Source: Candidatus Melainabacteria bacterium | GTDB taxonomy: Bacteria > Cyanobacteriota > Vampirovibrionia > Obscuribacterales > Obscuribacteraceae | Reading direction: 5' to 3' | DNA: 42,939 nt | NCBI GenBank assembly: GCA_012965515.1 | Contig: DTSE01000044.1 | Span: 1 to 42,939 of the forward strand | Shown: positions 34,264 to 42,705 of the stretch, in pieces | Layout of the letters: the number at the start of each line of letters is the position of its first letter | Position numbering within the stretch: the first letter of the stretch is position 1 | Program-made: the position numbers and the translations under genes | The notes under the pieces: generated by a model | What the model saw: the letters and a program-made list of their open reading frames with translations, nothing else | What the model was told of the DNA's origin: nothing | The model's database searches: none

Positions 34264-34332
34264 GTCAATGACCTTAAGTAGAGATTGGCTTGACAGTTCT
34301 TGTCTCCCAAAAAAAAGCAGAAGAGGAAGCCG

Positions 34333-35298
34333 TTACCAGGTGTATCCACCAGGAAGGCCTAGCGACTGCTCCAGCCGGATCACTCCTGCTTTAACCGCCT
34401 CATTGTCACCACGACTCAATGGCTTATCCACCGTATCTTTGAGTGCCACTAGATAAGACGACACATCATTACCACGCTCGTTCAGACGCTTTATTGCATT
34501 CCAAATAGCTGTGCGCCTCCACAAACCGAAGCCCCAGGGTGGAGAATAGGAAAGAATATTTGTTTGAGCAAGTGCTTGTGTACGACGGGCTTGCGATGCC
34601 AGCAGATCGGCGCGACCACGCTCGTCAGCCTTTGAGGCTTCGACCAATATTTTTGTCTCAATATCATTGTAGAGAGGAGGAATCGAATTGACCTGTCCAG
34701 CTGCAACTAGCGCTTCCATTCTCTTGAACATGGAGAATATTTCCTGATAGTTGCCGTCTTTGTCAGCGAGATCTTTGATCTTAAGAAGAGTCATCTCTCG
34801 CTTTCTTTGTTCAAATCCCGGAACCACCGTAGCTGACAATACCGCTTGTTTAGACGCGCTGATCACACTACTGCCGCCGCCCGCTCCTCCACCGGCACTC
34901 ATCCTTGCAATGGTGAGCATGTCCATCAATTGATCTTGAGAAATTTGCTTTGCGGCAAAACTGTTGACGTGCGTTTGATTTACGGTGCACTGACGGATCT
35001 GTGCCTTACTCTCCTTGTCGTAGAAATTGAGCTGCACCGCCTTAATGTCACTGCCGAACTTGTCTCTTAGTGTTTTTGTAATCAGAACCGAATCGATTTT
35101 CAGATCGTTGTCTGACACTTTTGATGAACGGTACATATAAAGCGATACTTCACCCAGCGAATATCGGGCATTCAAAGCAACCGAAGCCGGCAAAATCTTT
35201 GCGCTGGTAATAGCTTCCGTAATTTGAGTCGGCGTAGGGGCAGCCCACGCTGGAAGCGATGTAATGCAACAGGTTGCTGCCACAAGCAATGTGCGCAT
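34333..35298 (-). CDS. Exported protein of unknown function
   Basis: A ~321-residue protein with a signal peptide (MRTLLVAATCCITSLPAWAA, cleavage after AWA). The mature part is mixed: a first domain (about 25-125) with two Cys (RQCTV and the signal region aside), a flexible MSAGGGAGGGSSV segment, and an Ala/Leu-rich helical second half. No family recognised. I chose the ATG at 35298; a GTG at 35328 adds ten residues and has GGGTGG ahead. The gene lies 70 bp upstream of the ABC operon on the same strand and may belong to its transcript. Confidence 0.65.
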   Translation of the reverse strand: MRTLLVAATCCITSLPAWAAPTPTQITEAITSAKILPASVALNARYSLGEVSLYMYRSSKVSDNDLKIDSVLITKTLRDKFGSDIKAVQLNFYDKESKAQIRQCTVNQTHVNSFAAKQISQDQLMDMLTIARMSAGGGAGGGSSVISASKQAVLSATVVPGFEQRKREMTLLKIKDLADKDGNYQEIFSMFKRMEALVAAGQVNSIPPLYNDIETKILVEASKADERGRADLLASQARRTQALAQTNILSYSPPWGFGLWRRTAIWNAIKRLNERGNDVSSYLVALKDTVDKPLSRGDNEAVKAGVIRLEQSLGLPGGYTW

Positions 35299-35455
35299 CT
35301 TAACTCTGGTCAAAAATGTGCTGATCACAAAACCACCCGTCAGGAGAGCCCACTCATAAAATCCATTTTAGCGCGGCTTTCAATCCTGCGCCCAACAGAG
35401 CATCTCGGACGGCGTTGCCAAGCGAGCAAAAATCTAATTGCCACCAGTTGCGGTG

Positions 35456-35482
35456 AAAAAAAAGCTCCGCCGGGGCGGAGCT
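35456..35482 (-). terminator. Rho-independent terminator of rplI
   Basis: On the minus strand AGCTCCGCC, CC, GGCGGAGCT forms a 9-bp GC-rich stem followed by eight Ts. It lies 24 bp after the rplI stop and is a textbook intrinsic terminator. Confidence 0.92.
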
Positions 35483-35506
35483 AATGTTTTTGAACTTTTC
35501 GAGCAA

Positions 35507-36046
35507 CTACTCGGCGATTGCCATTTCGTCTTCTTCTGAAGCTTCAGTCGGCTCCGCATCGGCAACCGGTTGAGCTGGCTTGGAAGGCTTGTCTTCCATA
35601 CCTTCCATTACCACTTCAATATTGATTTCGGCTTGAGCATCGGTTGCCAGTTTCACAACTGCTTTGTAGGTGCCCAGGGCGCCGATATCTTCAATCTTGA
35701 TCAAGCGCTTGTCAACATCGACTCCACAAGCCTTTTGGATTGCCGCGGCGACTTCTTTGTTAGTGACTTTGCCATAGAGCTTACCGCCTTCACCAGCTTT
35801 GGCGCCGAGGCGAATAAGACCATGATCAGTAATCTTTTGGCAAAGATCGAGAGCTTCTTGATGTGCTTTCTCTGCTTTCTTGCGCAGCACTTCGACATCT
35901 TCTTCCCGTTTCTTCATTGCACCAGGAGTGGCAAGAACGGCAAGGGAGCGCGGCTGCAGGAAGTTGCGGAAATATCCGTTGGAAGCCTCGACAATGTCGC
36001 CGGCTTTGCCCAACTTCGGAACGTTTTGCTGCAATATGACCTTCAT
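35507..36046 (-). CDS. rplI: Ribosomal protein L9
   Basis: A 179-residue large-subunit ribosomal protein that binds 23S rRNA near the L1 stalk. The N-terminal domain begins MKVILQQNVPKLGKAGDIVE and contains GYFRNFLQPRSLAV, the rRNA-binding signature; then comes the long connecting helix and the C-terminal domain with LYGKVTNKEVAAAI. Typical L9 is ~150 residues. Here ~30 extra residues form an acidic, Pro/Ala-rich tail ending EASEEDEMAIAE. The start at 36046 matches homologues, with a GGGGGA site; the six codons before it are not conserved. The usual neighbours (rpsF, rpsR, dnaB) are absent. Confidence 0.96.
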   Translation of the reverse strand: MKVILQQNVPKLGKAGDIVEASNGYFRNFLQPRSLAVLATPGAMKKREEDVEVLRKKAEKAHQEALDLCQKITDHGLIRLGAKAGEGGKLYGKVTNKEVAAAIQKACGVDVDKRLIKIEDIGALGTYKAVVKLATDAQAEINIEVVMEGMEDKPSKPAQPVADAEPTEASEEDEMAIAE

Positions 36047-36244
36047 GCGATCGTAATCCCCCAAACAAAATTCAAGACGCCCAATAGCGGCGCGCGTGTA
36101 AGCAAGCAGTCATTGACTCTACCATGTCTTAAGCCAGAAATATTCAGGCTACACAGAAGTTTCAAACTTCCGTTAACAAGAGTAGGCAAACTTCGCAGCT
36201 AGAAACCGGTTGTCAAGCAGGCATTGGCTTGCAGGCAATCAGTC

Positions 36245-36276
36245 TGTAATTTCATTTGATATCAATTGAAATTACA
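36245..36276. repeat. 32-bp AT-rich palindrome upstream of rplI
   Basis: TGTAATTTCA (36245-36254) pairs with TGAAATTACA (36267-36276), and the middle TTGATATCAA (36256-36265) is itself palindromic. Only the pair 36255/36266 (T/T) breaks perfect symmetry. It lies between the end of the acetyltransferase gene and rplI, ~200 bp before the rplI start. A dimeric regulator site or a transcript hairpin are both possible; no U tract follows. Confidence 0.55.
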
Positions 36277-36295
36277 AAGCGGGGTGCTTTGGGTC

Positions 36296-36754
36296 TTAAA
36301 AACGCTCGCGGAACATGCCCCGAACGCCGGAGGGGTCGCAGGAAAAGCCGAATCGCTTGTAAAAGCCATCGGTTCCAGGGTCGGCGTAGAGAGTTACCAA
36401 GGGAATCGGATAGGTGTCGAGCTCTTTGAGCAGTTCATTCATGACAAGCAGTCCCAGCCCACGCCGCTGGTAAGACGGTCGCACGACCACATCCCAAACC
36501 GTAGCGTTGAAAACTTTGTCGCCTGTTGCGCGGGCAAAGGCAATCAGAAGCTCACCGTCCCAGATCGAAACCACAGCCAGGCTATTTTCCAGAGCCTTGG
36601 CAATCAATTCTGGCTCTCGCTTGCTCCAGCCAACAGAAGCACAAATCTCTTGCACGGCCACAGGCGATATATCCTTCCTGTGGACGACTACCAGATTGGG
36701 CGGCAGAGGCTCGCGTGAGCCATCGGGGCGCTTCCAAATGCTAGAGAGAACCAT
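36296..36754 (-). CDS. GNAT family N-acetyltransferase
   Basis: A 152-residue acetyl-CoA-dependent acyltransferase. Motif A, which holds the pyrophosphate of CoA, reads VVVRPSYQRRGLGLLVMNEL (a proper Q/RxxGxG/A). A preceding strand (WDGELLIAFARATGDKVFNA) and YADPGTDGFYKRFGF (motif B) complete the fold. Substrate cannot be inferred. The ATG at 36754 overlaps the end of the rRNA methyltransferase gene by 14 bp, so the two are translationally coupled. Acetyltransferases often share transcripts with ribosome-related genes, but the link here is by position only. Confidence 0.9.
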   Translation of the reverse strand: MVLSSIWKRPDGSREPLPPNLVVVHRKDISPVAVQEICASVGWSKREPELIAKALENSLAVVSIWDGELLIAFARATGDKVFNATVWDVVVRPSYQRRGLGLLVMNELLKELDTYPIPLVTLYADPGTDGFYKRFGFSCDPSGVRGMFRERF

Positions 36755-38342
36755 CGAGTAAAACCCTTTCTAAAGTTGCCACCGATTCGACGTGATAGGT
36801 CTGAGGAAACAGGTCAATCGGTTGAATCCGCACTGCTTTATACCCATATTTGCCGGCCTTGCCTTCGCTAGATTCTGCAGAAGGTGACTCCAAGCCGATA
36901 TCCTCGCCATCTGGGGCTTCTTCGGACGTTTCATTATTAGACACATGGGCAGTTTCTGGTACCTTTCCTTGCGACAGATATTTGAGATCCCGTGCCAGGG
37001 TGGACGGGTTACAGCTGACATAGATGATTCTGGGCGGGGAAAGGGCCAGAAGCGCTTTGACCACCTCAGGACTTAACCCCTTGCGAGGAGGATCGAGAAC
37101 AACTAGATCGATCTTTTCGCCCATGTCGGCAAACTGCGGCAAAACACCAGCCACATCTCCTTCTACAAACTCGACATTGCTGATTTGATTGTTCTGAGCG
37201 TTAAGCCGGCCGTCCAGCACAGCTTGGGTGTACTCTTCGACAGCAATAAGGCGCTCGCACCCCGGGGCCAACCAAAGAGAAAATGCGCCTACGCCAGCAT
37301 ATGCATCAACAACAAGTTCGAGCTTTTCCCCTTCGCCAAGCTGTCCGTATGCCTGTAAATAGACTATTTCCAACAGTCTTGCTGCTTGCTCTGTATTGAC
37401 TTGAAAAAAACTTGTCGGTGACAGCCTGAACGTCAAGCCTGATTGCAGCTTGCTCGGCAGCTGACTGTTGGATGTTTTCAAAACCTCATCAATGAAAGAA
37501 TTACCGGCGATCATTCGCGTCCTATCGCCCAGAATGCGATTTCCCGGACGGTCATTGTAATTCACCGCCACACCGACAATTTTTTCGTCGCGAAGCATGA
37601 TCAGTTCAGCCAGCTCCCCAAGCGCCTCCGGCTCGCTTTCTTCGGTGCAATTCATAACCAGTGTCAACAGAATGTTTCCATCGGCTCTACTCTGCCTGGC
37701 GTGGATATGCCGCAAAAGCCCTTTTCTCTTGCGCTCGTCATAGGCGGAGATATCATATTCTTCCAGAGCCTCCTTTACGGTTTCCAGCATAAAATCAAGC
37801 TCTTTCGACTGTACGGGGCAGTGCTTGATGTTGACCAATTCATGTGAGTCTTGCTTGAAATACCCGGCAAGAATGCGATTGGAGTCGTGCGGATTGCGGA
37901 CGGGAAACTGAACTTTGTTTCTGTAATAGAGCGGATCTTCCGCACCAATACACGGTTCGACGACTGACTCGGGCAAACCTCCAATATGGCAGAGCGCTTG
38001 TTTGACTATGCTTGTCTTGTGCTCGGTCTGCTTTTCATAAGAAATATGTTGCCACTGGCAGCCGCCACAAACTTTGAAAAGTTTGCACGGTGGCTCTGTG
38101 CGGTCTTGCGACGGACTGATAAGGCGTTCGATTTTGCCTTTTGCGAAATTCTTTCTGACGTCATAAAGCTCGACTTCAGCCACATCTCCAGGTGCACCGC
38201 GACTAATAAAAACGGGCAGTTGGTCAGCCTTTCCGAAAGCTTCACCGCCCGGGGCCATGGAAGTGATCGTCATCTCGACGAGCGTCCCTCTTCTTACAGC
38301 TTGTGCTTGTTGAGGGTCTCTGTGTGAGCGCTTTTTTGCCAT
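36741..38342 (-). CDS. rlmD: 23S rRNA (uracil-5-)-methyltransferase, RlmD/TrmA family
   Basis: A 533-residue SAM-dependent enzyme that methylates a uridine in 23S rRNA. It has an N-terminal TRAM domain (LVEMTITSMAPGGEAFGKAD and following), and an iron-sulfur cluster site in CKLFKVCGGCQW with a later Cys (IKHCPVQ). The SAM-binding motif is VDAYAGVGAFSLWLA; then come LDPPRKG and the catalytic Cys in IYVSCNPSTLARDL. Between this Cys motif and the final PIDLFPQTYHVE there is an acidic insertion of ~35 residues (around ETSEEAPDGEDIG), unusual for the family. The ATG at 38342 has AGAGG upstream. Which uridine (RlmC/RlmD/TrmA) cannot be fixed by eye. Confidence 0.92.
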   Translation of the reverse strand: MAKKRSHRDPQQAQAVRRGTLVEMTITSMAPGGEAFGKADQLPVFISRGAPGDVAEVELYDVRKNFAKGKIERLISPSQDRTEPPCKLFKVCGGCQWQHISYEKQTEHKTSIVKQALCHIGGLPESVVEPCIGAEDPLYYRNKVQFPVRNPHDSNRILAGYFKQDSHELVNIKHCPVQSKELDFMLETVKEALEEYDISAYDERKRKGLLRHIHARQSRADGNILLTLVMNCTEESEPEALGELAELIMLRDEKIVGVAVNYNDRPGNRILGDRTRMIAGNSFIDEVLKTSNSQLPSKLQSGLTFRLSPTSFFQVNTEQAARLLEIVYLQAYGQLGEGEKLELVVDAYAGVGAFSLWLAPGCERLIAVEEYTQAVLDGRLNAQNNQISNVEFVEGDVAGVLPQFADMGEKIDLVVLDPPRKGLSPEVVKALLALSPPRIIYVSCNPSTLARDLKYLSQGKVPETAHVSNNETSEEAPDGEDIGLESPSAESSEGKAGKYGYKAVRIQPIDLFPQTYHVESVATLERVLLDGSL

Positions 38343-38489
38343 TTGGTTTGCCTCTTGCGCCACGCGCTCGTATGTAAATAGCCCGACAAATCTGCCAATC
38401 CCCCATATAGGGCAGGTTAGAACGGCCCAACCGGGGTTTATATAAGACAGGAGATTATTCTAGACTGGGTCGGCCCCCAGCGCAAAAAT

Positions 38490-39449
38490 ATGCAAAGTTT
38501 TGGCGAAATTGAAAGCACTGATAGCGTCGAACCAAGAAACAGTCCGGAAGAGAAGAATCCTCAGCAAGACGCTCTCAGCCAATATCTACTGACCTCCGAA
38601 TCCGGCATTATGGCGACGGAATGGTCGGTGATCGTTCTCACTTTGACTGCCGTGATTCAATTCGTTGTCGTGTCACTTTCCGGCAGCATGGCGCTCTTAG
38701 GCGACTCTATCCACAATTTCAGCGATGCATTGAGCGCCCTTCCTCTCTGGTTGGCCTTCTTTCTTCAAAAGCTGCAACCAGACAAGCGCTTCTCACATGG
38801 GTTCGGACGTTTTGAAGATCTAGCCGGCATTTTTATTGTGGCGTCCATTATCGTAAGTGGGCTTGTTGTCGGCTTCGAGTCAATATTGCGACTGTTCCAT
38901 CCGGAAAAGGTGCAACACCTCCATGCGGTGCTTGGCGCTGCATTCATCGGCTTTATAGGCAACGAAGCAGTGGCAATGTTTCGTCTCAAGATCGGCAAAG
39001 AAATCGGCAGCGCGGCACTGATTGCCGATGGCTACCACGCGCGCCTGGATGGACTGACCAGCCTTTCTGTCATGGTCGGCTGTGCCGGAATCTGGCTGGG
39101 ATATCCGCAAACCGATTCGATTGTCGGCCTATTTATGTCAGCCCTGACTTTGTGGGCGGGATGGGAATTGGCAGGCACGATTGTGAAACGCCTTGTCGAT
39201 GAAGTAGATCCTCAATTGCTGGCAGCAATTGGTGAAAACGCGCTGAAACAACCGGGAGTGCGCGGTGTGGAAAGTGTAAAAGCCCGCTTTTCCGGTCACC
39301 GGCTGCGCGTCGAATTGGTCGTCAACGTCGATGGCGGGCTGAGCGTAGAGAGTGCACAAAAAACATGCGACACACTTCGCGCCGGACTGACCAAGGCAAT
39401 GCCAGTCATTGAGCACGTTTCAATCGAACTTGCAGCTGAAGACAAATAG
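38490..39449 (+). CDS. Cation diffusion facilitator transporter
   Basis: A 319-residue CDF-family metal/proton antiporter for divalent metals such as zinc, cobalt or iron. It has a ~40-residue charged N-terminus, then six TM segments. Metal-binding motifs are in TM2 (GDSIHNFSDAL) and TM5 (ADGYHARLDGL), both with the His/Asp pattern of the family. The C-terminal cytoplasmic domain (VRGVESVKARFSGHRLRVEL) has the ferredoxin-like fold that closes the dimer. The ATG at 38490 has no ribosome site; a TATAAG at 38441 suggests a promoter close by. It is divergent from the rRNA methyltransferase. Confidence 0.92.
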   Translation: MQSFGEIESTDSVEPRNSPEEKNPQQDALSQYLLTSESGIMATEWSVIVLTLTAVIQFVVVSLSGSMALLGDSIHNFSDALSALPLWLAFFLQKLQPDKRFSHGFGRFEDLAGIFIVASIIVSGLVVGFESILRLFHPEKVQHLHAVLGAAFIGFIGNEAVAMFRLKIGKEIGSAALIADGYHARLDGLTSLSVMVGCAGIWLGYPQTDSIVGLFMSALTLWAGWELAGTIVKRLVDEVDPQLLAAIGENALKQPGVRGVESVKARFSGHRLRVELVVNVDGGLSVESAQKTCDTLRAGLTKAMPVIEHVSIELAAEDK

Positions 39450-39470
39450 TTCAGTTGAAGTGTTGAACTT

Positions 39471-40421
39471 CTACTTTGCTGCAGTCAAGAGTTTTTTCTC
39501 AAAAATCGAGCGATAGTCGAATGTGTCGAGATATTGGAATGTATATGCGGCAATCGCTTCTTTTTCTTCTTTGGAAAGCTCATTGGCAGTAGCAATATTG
39601 GCTTCGGGAGTTGCTTTCCTGATCGTGCCCCAGGGGAAAATCTCCTCCAGCTTCTCGCCGTTCCAGGTTGGCTCTTTAAGAGTGTCGGAAGTCTCCAATC
39701 CCATCTTCTCCAGCACTGCGCCTAGCGTTTTCTTCGGATCTTCCATCACGTCTTCTGCTCTTACGATGTGCAAACGATCCGGGAATTTTTCTTTGTACAT
39801 GAGCGCGTGGTATTGGTTTAAGGTCCAACCCAACATGTAATGCTGCAAAGAATGCGGCACGGGACGCTTCTTCGTATCTGCGTATGCAGACCACGGATTG
39901 CGCACGACGTGAAGAACATGCGCATTGGGCATATCGGTCAAAATCTTTTCAGCGTCAACAACGATAATCGGGCTGTAGCCGACATGCACGACTTCACGTC
40001 CGGAGCGTTTGTAGTCTTTCCATGCTTCAAATGTGGCTTGGAAAAAAGCAGCCATGTTATTGGCGCGAGAACGACCCGTTCTTACAACATGCTCGACGTA
40101 TAGTTTTTGGCGTTCTTGATCGGCGAAGTCGAAAGGCATATGTCTGAACTTGCTGACCTTGGGAGTCAAAGCGCGCACTTTGCATTCTTCGTCGATGATC
40201 GCTTTGTAATCTTCTGCCGGCGAAGCATCAAGCGCAAAAGACGGCCAGCGATACTTGACAGGAAACATCGATGCCAGATGGTCGTTTACCAGGCGCGTAC
40301 CGGGCTGAGACTCGTATGGATAAACATACAGCTGCGGGTGCCCATCAAGAAAACGGTGAGTTGTGTTGCCGCCATTCTCATACATGGCGGAAAGCATCAG
40401 CAAACGGAAATCACTGGTCAT
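39471..40421 (-). CDS. Sulfotransferase family protein
   Basis: A 316-residue enzyme likely to move a sulfuryl group from PAPS to a sugar or other hydroxyl. The 5'-phosphosulfate loop is SAMYENGGNTTHRFLDGHPQ near the N-terminus, and the 3'-phosphate motif is VLHVVRNPWSAYADTKKR; both match the family in pattern, though the loop has Asn/Gly/Gly where many have SGTT. FPDRLHIVRAEDVMEDPKKT is the usual late element. The ATG at 40421 has GAGG ahead. It is the last gene of a three-gene operon with a TIGR03032-type protein (9 bp upstream) and a GT2-like protein, suggesting a sulfated glycan. Confidence 0.85.
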   Translation of the reverse strand: MTSDFRLLMLSAMYENGGNTTHRFLDGHPQLYVYPYESQPGTRLVNDHLASMFPVKYRWPSFALDASPAEDYKAIIDEECKVRALTPKVSKFRHMPFDFADQERQKLYVEHVVRTGRSRANNMAAFFQATFEAWKDYKRSGREVVHVGYSPIIVVDAEKILTDMPNAHVLHVVRNPWSAYADTKKRPVPHSLQHYMLGWTLNQYHALMYKEKFPDRLHIVRAEDVMEDPKKTLGAVLEKMGLETSDTLKEPTWNGEKLEEIFPWGTIRKATPEANIATANELSKEEKEAIAAYTFQYLDTFDYRSIFEKKLLTAAK

Positions 40422-40430
40422 TATTTTGCC

Positions 40431-41729
40431 TCACCGGAAAGTCTTAGAAGATCTACCAGTTTTCGCCGCAGATGTCGATTTATGCGGCTTCATTCTTTTA
40501 CTTGAAGGCGCCGAATCGGTCTCATACGCATAGAAAACCAGCTTCTCTCGTTCACCGTCACGTTTCAGAGAAAATGGAAGAGCCGAAGACATGCTTTGCG
40601 GCATAGATTCAACTGCAAAAATCTGATTGCCGGAAGCCCAGGTGACGCTTGAGAGAACTTTTCCAGTGTTTAGGTCGACCGCATGCACGCCGCAGATACT
40701 CTTTTCGACTTCCAGGCCAGGAGCATACTGCTTAAACCTCGGGATTACGCGTGATGTACCGACAAAAGCAATATCGCCTACGATGCACAAACCACGGGTC
40801 CAGCCGCCCAAGCGCGCGATCGGTTCCGGCTTAGCGCTATTGGCAAGACAAATTTCTCCGTATCCGGAGTTATCGACAAAGAGCTGCTTGCCTCTCAAGC
40901 GCGCAGAATGGGGTCTGGTCAGCCCTTTGCAAACTGGCTCTCTGGTGCGTCCGGAGAAAATCACGCCGCGACCGTCCACAGGATAGGATTCATCACCAGG
41001 CCTGAGTTTCGCAATGCTCGTCGATGATGCGGAAAAAAATGAATCTGCCAGTGTTTTTCCTGCAGCGATTGAATTGAGCTGAATGTGGTTTTGCTCAAAC
41101 ACCGGGCCTTTGCTTGTTTCAATACACTTGGGCCACCATACTCTTTTGAACCCCTCGTCAAAATCAATTGAAATAACACAGTTGTGGCCAACAGCATTAC
41201 CATGCAAAATGCCGTCAATGAGAGCCAGATCGTGCATATAAACACATCCCGGCAAGTACAAACTGCGTGTCACCATGAGCGGACTTTCTGCCGCTGGCAA
41301 TAACTTTCGATCTACGTCTAGACGAGGGAGAAACCCCGACAGTGGGCGCATCTCCAGCAATTGATTGGGATTGCGTGTGCTGGCGACATAAACGCGTTTT
41401 TTCCTCTCATCAATTGCGACCCCGGACGGGTGTGGCAATGGAAGATAGGAAATCTGCGGCTTTCCAGCATCTGCGGACAGACACAAAAGCAGATGTTCGT
41501 ACTCACGGCTGACTACAAGGGAAACTTTTAGCTTGCTCAAAAGCTCGAAGAACTCACCCTTGACCTTATATTTCAGGAGTTCTGGATCTGTATTTTCGGC
41601 ATCCTTCCAGAGGCTGGCCACTTGCGCCGTATCTCGCCACTGGGCGCTATGGCGCGCCCAGAGGGCTTCCAGCTCATCGACCTTAGAATTCTTGCGAGCA
41701 TTTTTTCGAGGAAGCTGCAGGCGGGCCAT
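40431..41729 (-). CDS. TIGR03032/DUF4915-like protein
   Basis: A 432-residue protein. The block VSLVVSREYEHLLLCLSADA, followed by ISYLPLPHPSGVAIDERKKR and VYVASTRNPNQLLEM, matches my memory of TIGR03032 (DUF4915), an uncharacterised family found beside glycosyltransferases. Further repeated strand groups (GGWTRGLCIVGDIAFVGTSR; GVHAVDLNTGKVLSSVTW) suggest a beta propeller. The first ~30 residues and the last ~30 are basic and low-complexity (KNARKNSK; SSKRMKPHKSTSAAKTGRSS). No catalytic residue can be named. The ATG at 41729 overlaps the stop of the GT2-like gene (TAATG), so translation is coupled. Confidence 0.82.
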   Translation of the reverse strand: MARLQLPRKNARKNSKVDELEALWARHSAQWRDTAQVASLWKDAENTDPELLKYKVKGEFFELLSKLKVSLVVSREYEHLLLCLSADAGKPQISYLPLPHPSGVAIDERKKRVYVASTRNPNQLLEMRPLSGFLPRLDVDRKLLPAAESPLMVTRSLYLPGCVYMHDLALIDGILHGNAVGHNCVISIDFDEGFKRVWWPKCIETSKGPVFEQNHIQLNSIAAGKTLADSFFSASSTSIAKLRPGDESYPVDGRGVIFSGRTREPVCKGLTRPHSARLRGKQLFVDNSGYGEICLANSAKPEPIARLGGWTRGLCIVGDIAFVGTSRVIPRFKQYAPGLEVEKSICGVHAVDLNTGKVLSSVTWASGNQIFAVESMPQSMSSALPFSLKRDGEREKLVFYAYETDSAPSSKRMKPHKSTSAAKTGRSSKTFR

Positions 41730-42421
41730 TAGTTTTTGCCCTCGCTCCACAGTTCATATGCGCCCCAGTACATTTTGATCGCCGAACCGTAATTGGTGGT
41801 TGATTTGCCACCATGCCTTTTGGTTGACAGAACGGGCACTTCGATAACCGGATAGCCTTCTTTCCTGCATATCCAATTGAATTCAGCATCGATCAAATCA
41901 TCATCTCGTTTGAGCGCAAGCAGCTTGTCGAAATGACGGGGAAATACTTTGGGAGTGCCGTTTATGTCCCAGGTCGGCAAATCGAAAAATGCACGGCATT
42001 CCAGATTGTAAATCAGCGAACCAAGGCGGCGGCGCCAGTTATCCCTTATCTTGCGATTGGCTTTGACCACCACAGACGGAAACGCAATCGAATAAAGGAT
42101 GTGCAAAACTAGATGTTCTGGCGAAGTGCGCGCCGAATTTGTATAACAGATCAAATCACCTTTTGCTTCTTTCAATCCAAGACGCACAGCCAATCCCCAT
42201 CCGCCGCTTTCAGTGTTGAAGGTGCGAATGGCTGGATTTTGCTCGGCAAGGCGCCGGCAGACTTCAGGCGAATTGTCCTTGCAACCGTTGGTGACAAGAA
42301 TAATTTCGTGCGGCGTTTGAACTTTTTCAAGCGCTCTTACGTATTCATTGATAATCGAGCCAATATGGTCCGCTTGATTGCAGACCGGCAAGATTATCGA
42401 AACAAGTTGGTTTTCAGCCAC
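41729..42421 (-). CDS. Glycosyltransferase family 2-like protein without DxD
   Basis: A 230-residue GT-A fold protein resembling dolichol-phosphate-mannose-synthase-like enzymes. The first strand SIILPVCNQADHIGSIINEY and the region EIILVTNGCKDNSPE align with GT2, but the usual 'DDGS' is TNGC. GDLICYTNSARTSPEHL stands where 'GDxxxxxDADLxxxP' is expected, so the metal-binding DxD is replaced by Asn95-Ser-Ala97. Motifs DDDLIDAEFNWICRKEGYPV and VPVLSTKRHGGKSTTNY follow as in the family. The start is a GTG at 42421 without a good ribosome site. First gene of the sulfotransferase operon. Confidence 0.85.
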   Translation of the reverse strand: MAENQLVSIILPVCNQADHIGSIINEYVRALEKVQTPHEIILVTNGCKDNSPEVCRRLAEQNPAIRTFNTESGGWGLAVRLGLKEAKGDLICYTNSARTSPEHLVLHILYSIAFPSVVVKANRKIRDNWRRRLGSLIYNLECRAFFDLPTWDINGTPKVFPRHFDKLLALKRDDDLIDAEFNWICRKEGYPVIEVPVLSTKRHGGKSTTNYGSAIKMYWGAYELWSEGKN

Positions 42422-42646
42422 TTATTTGCAGGGGCGCATTGTTGGCGCCGACTCCCCGTAACTAGAAATGGCATCGCACAGCCGTGTGTGTGCCTCAATA
42501 GCAGAAGCAAATTTTCGCAGCAAAAGACGAAATTGTGCATTTATCAGGGGTTAGAAATATTCCACTATCTGCAACTTAGAGAAAAACACGCTCATTTTTG
42601 GGCTAATCGAACATTTTCAAGCAACTCTTTACATCGCCGCGATGCT

Positions 42647-42652
42647 TATAAT
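42647..42652 (+). promoter_or_regulatory. Possible -10 element before the phosphoesterase gene
   Basis: A perfect TATAAT lies 54 bp before the ATG at 42706. No matching -35 at standard distance is evident (TTTACA at 42628 is too close). The rest of the 285-bp gap between the GT2-like gene and this one shows nothing clear. Confidence 0.4.
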
Positions 42653-42705
42653 GCATGATTAGGTCAAGAAGAATTTCCAACTGCTTTCACGCCAACCAAC
42701 GACCA

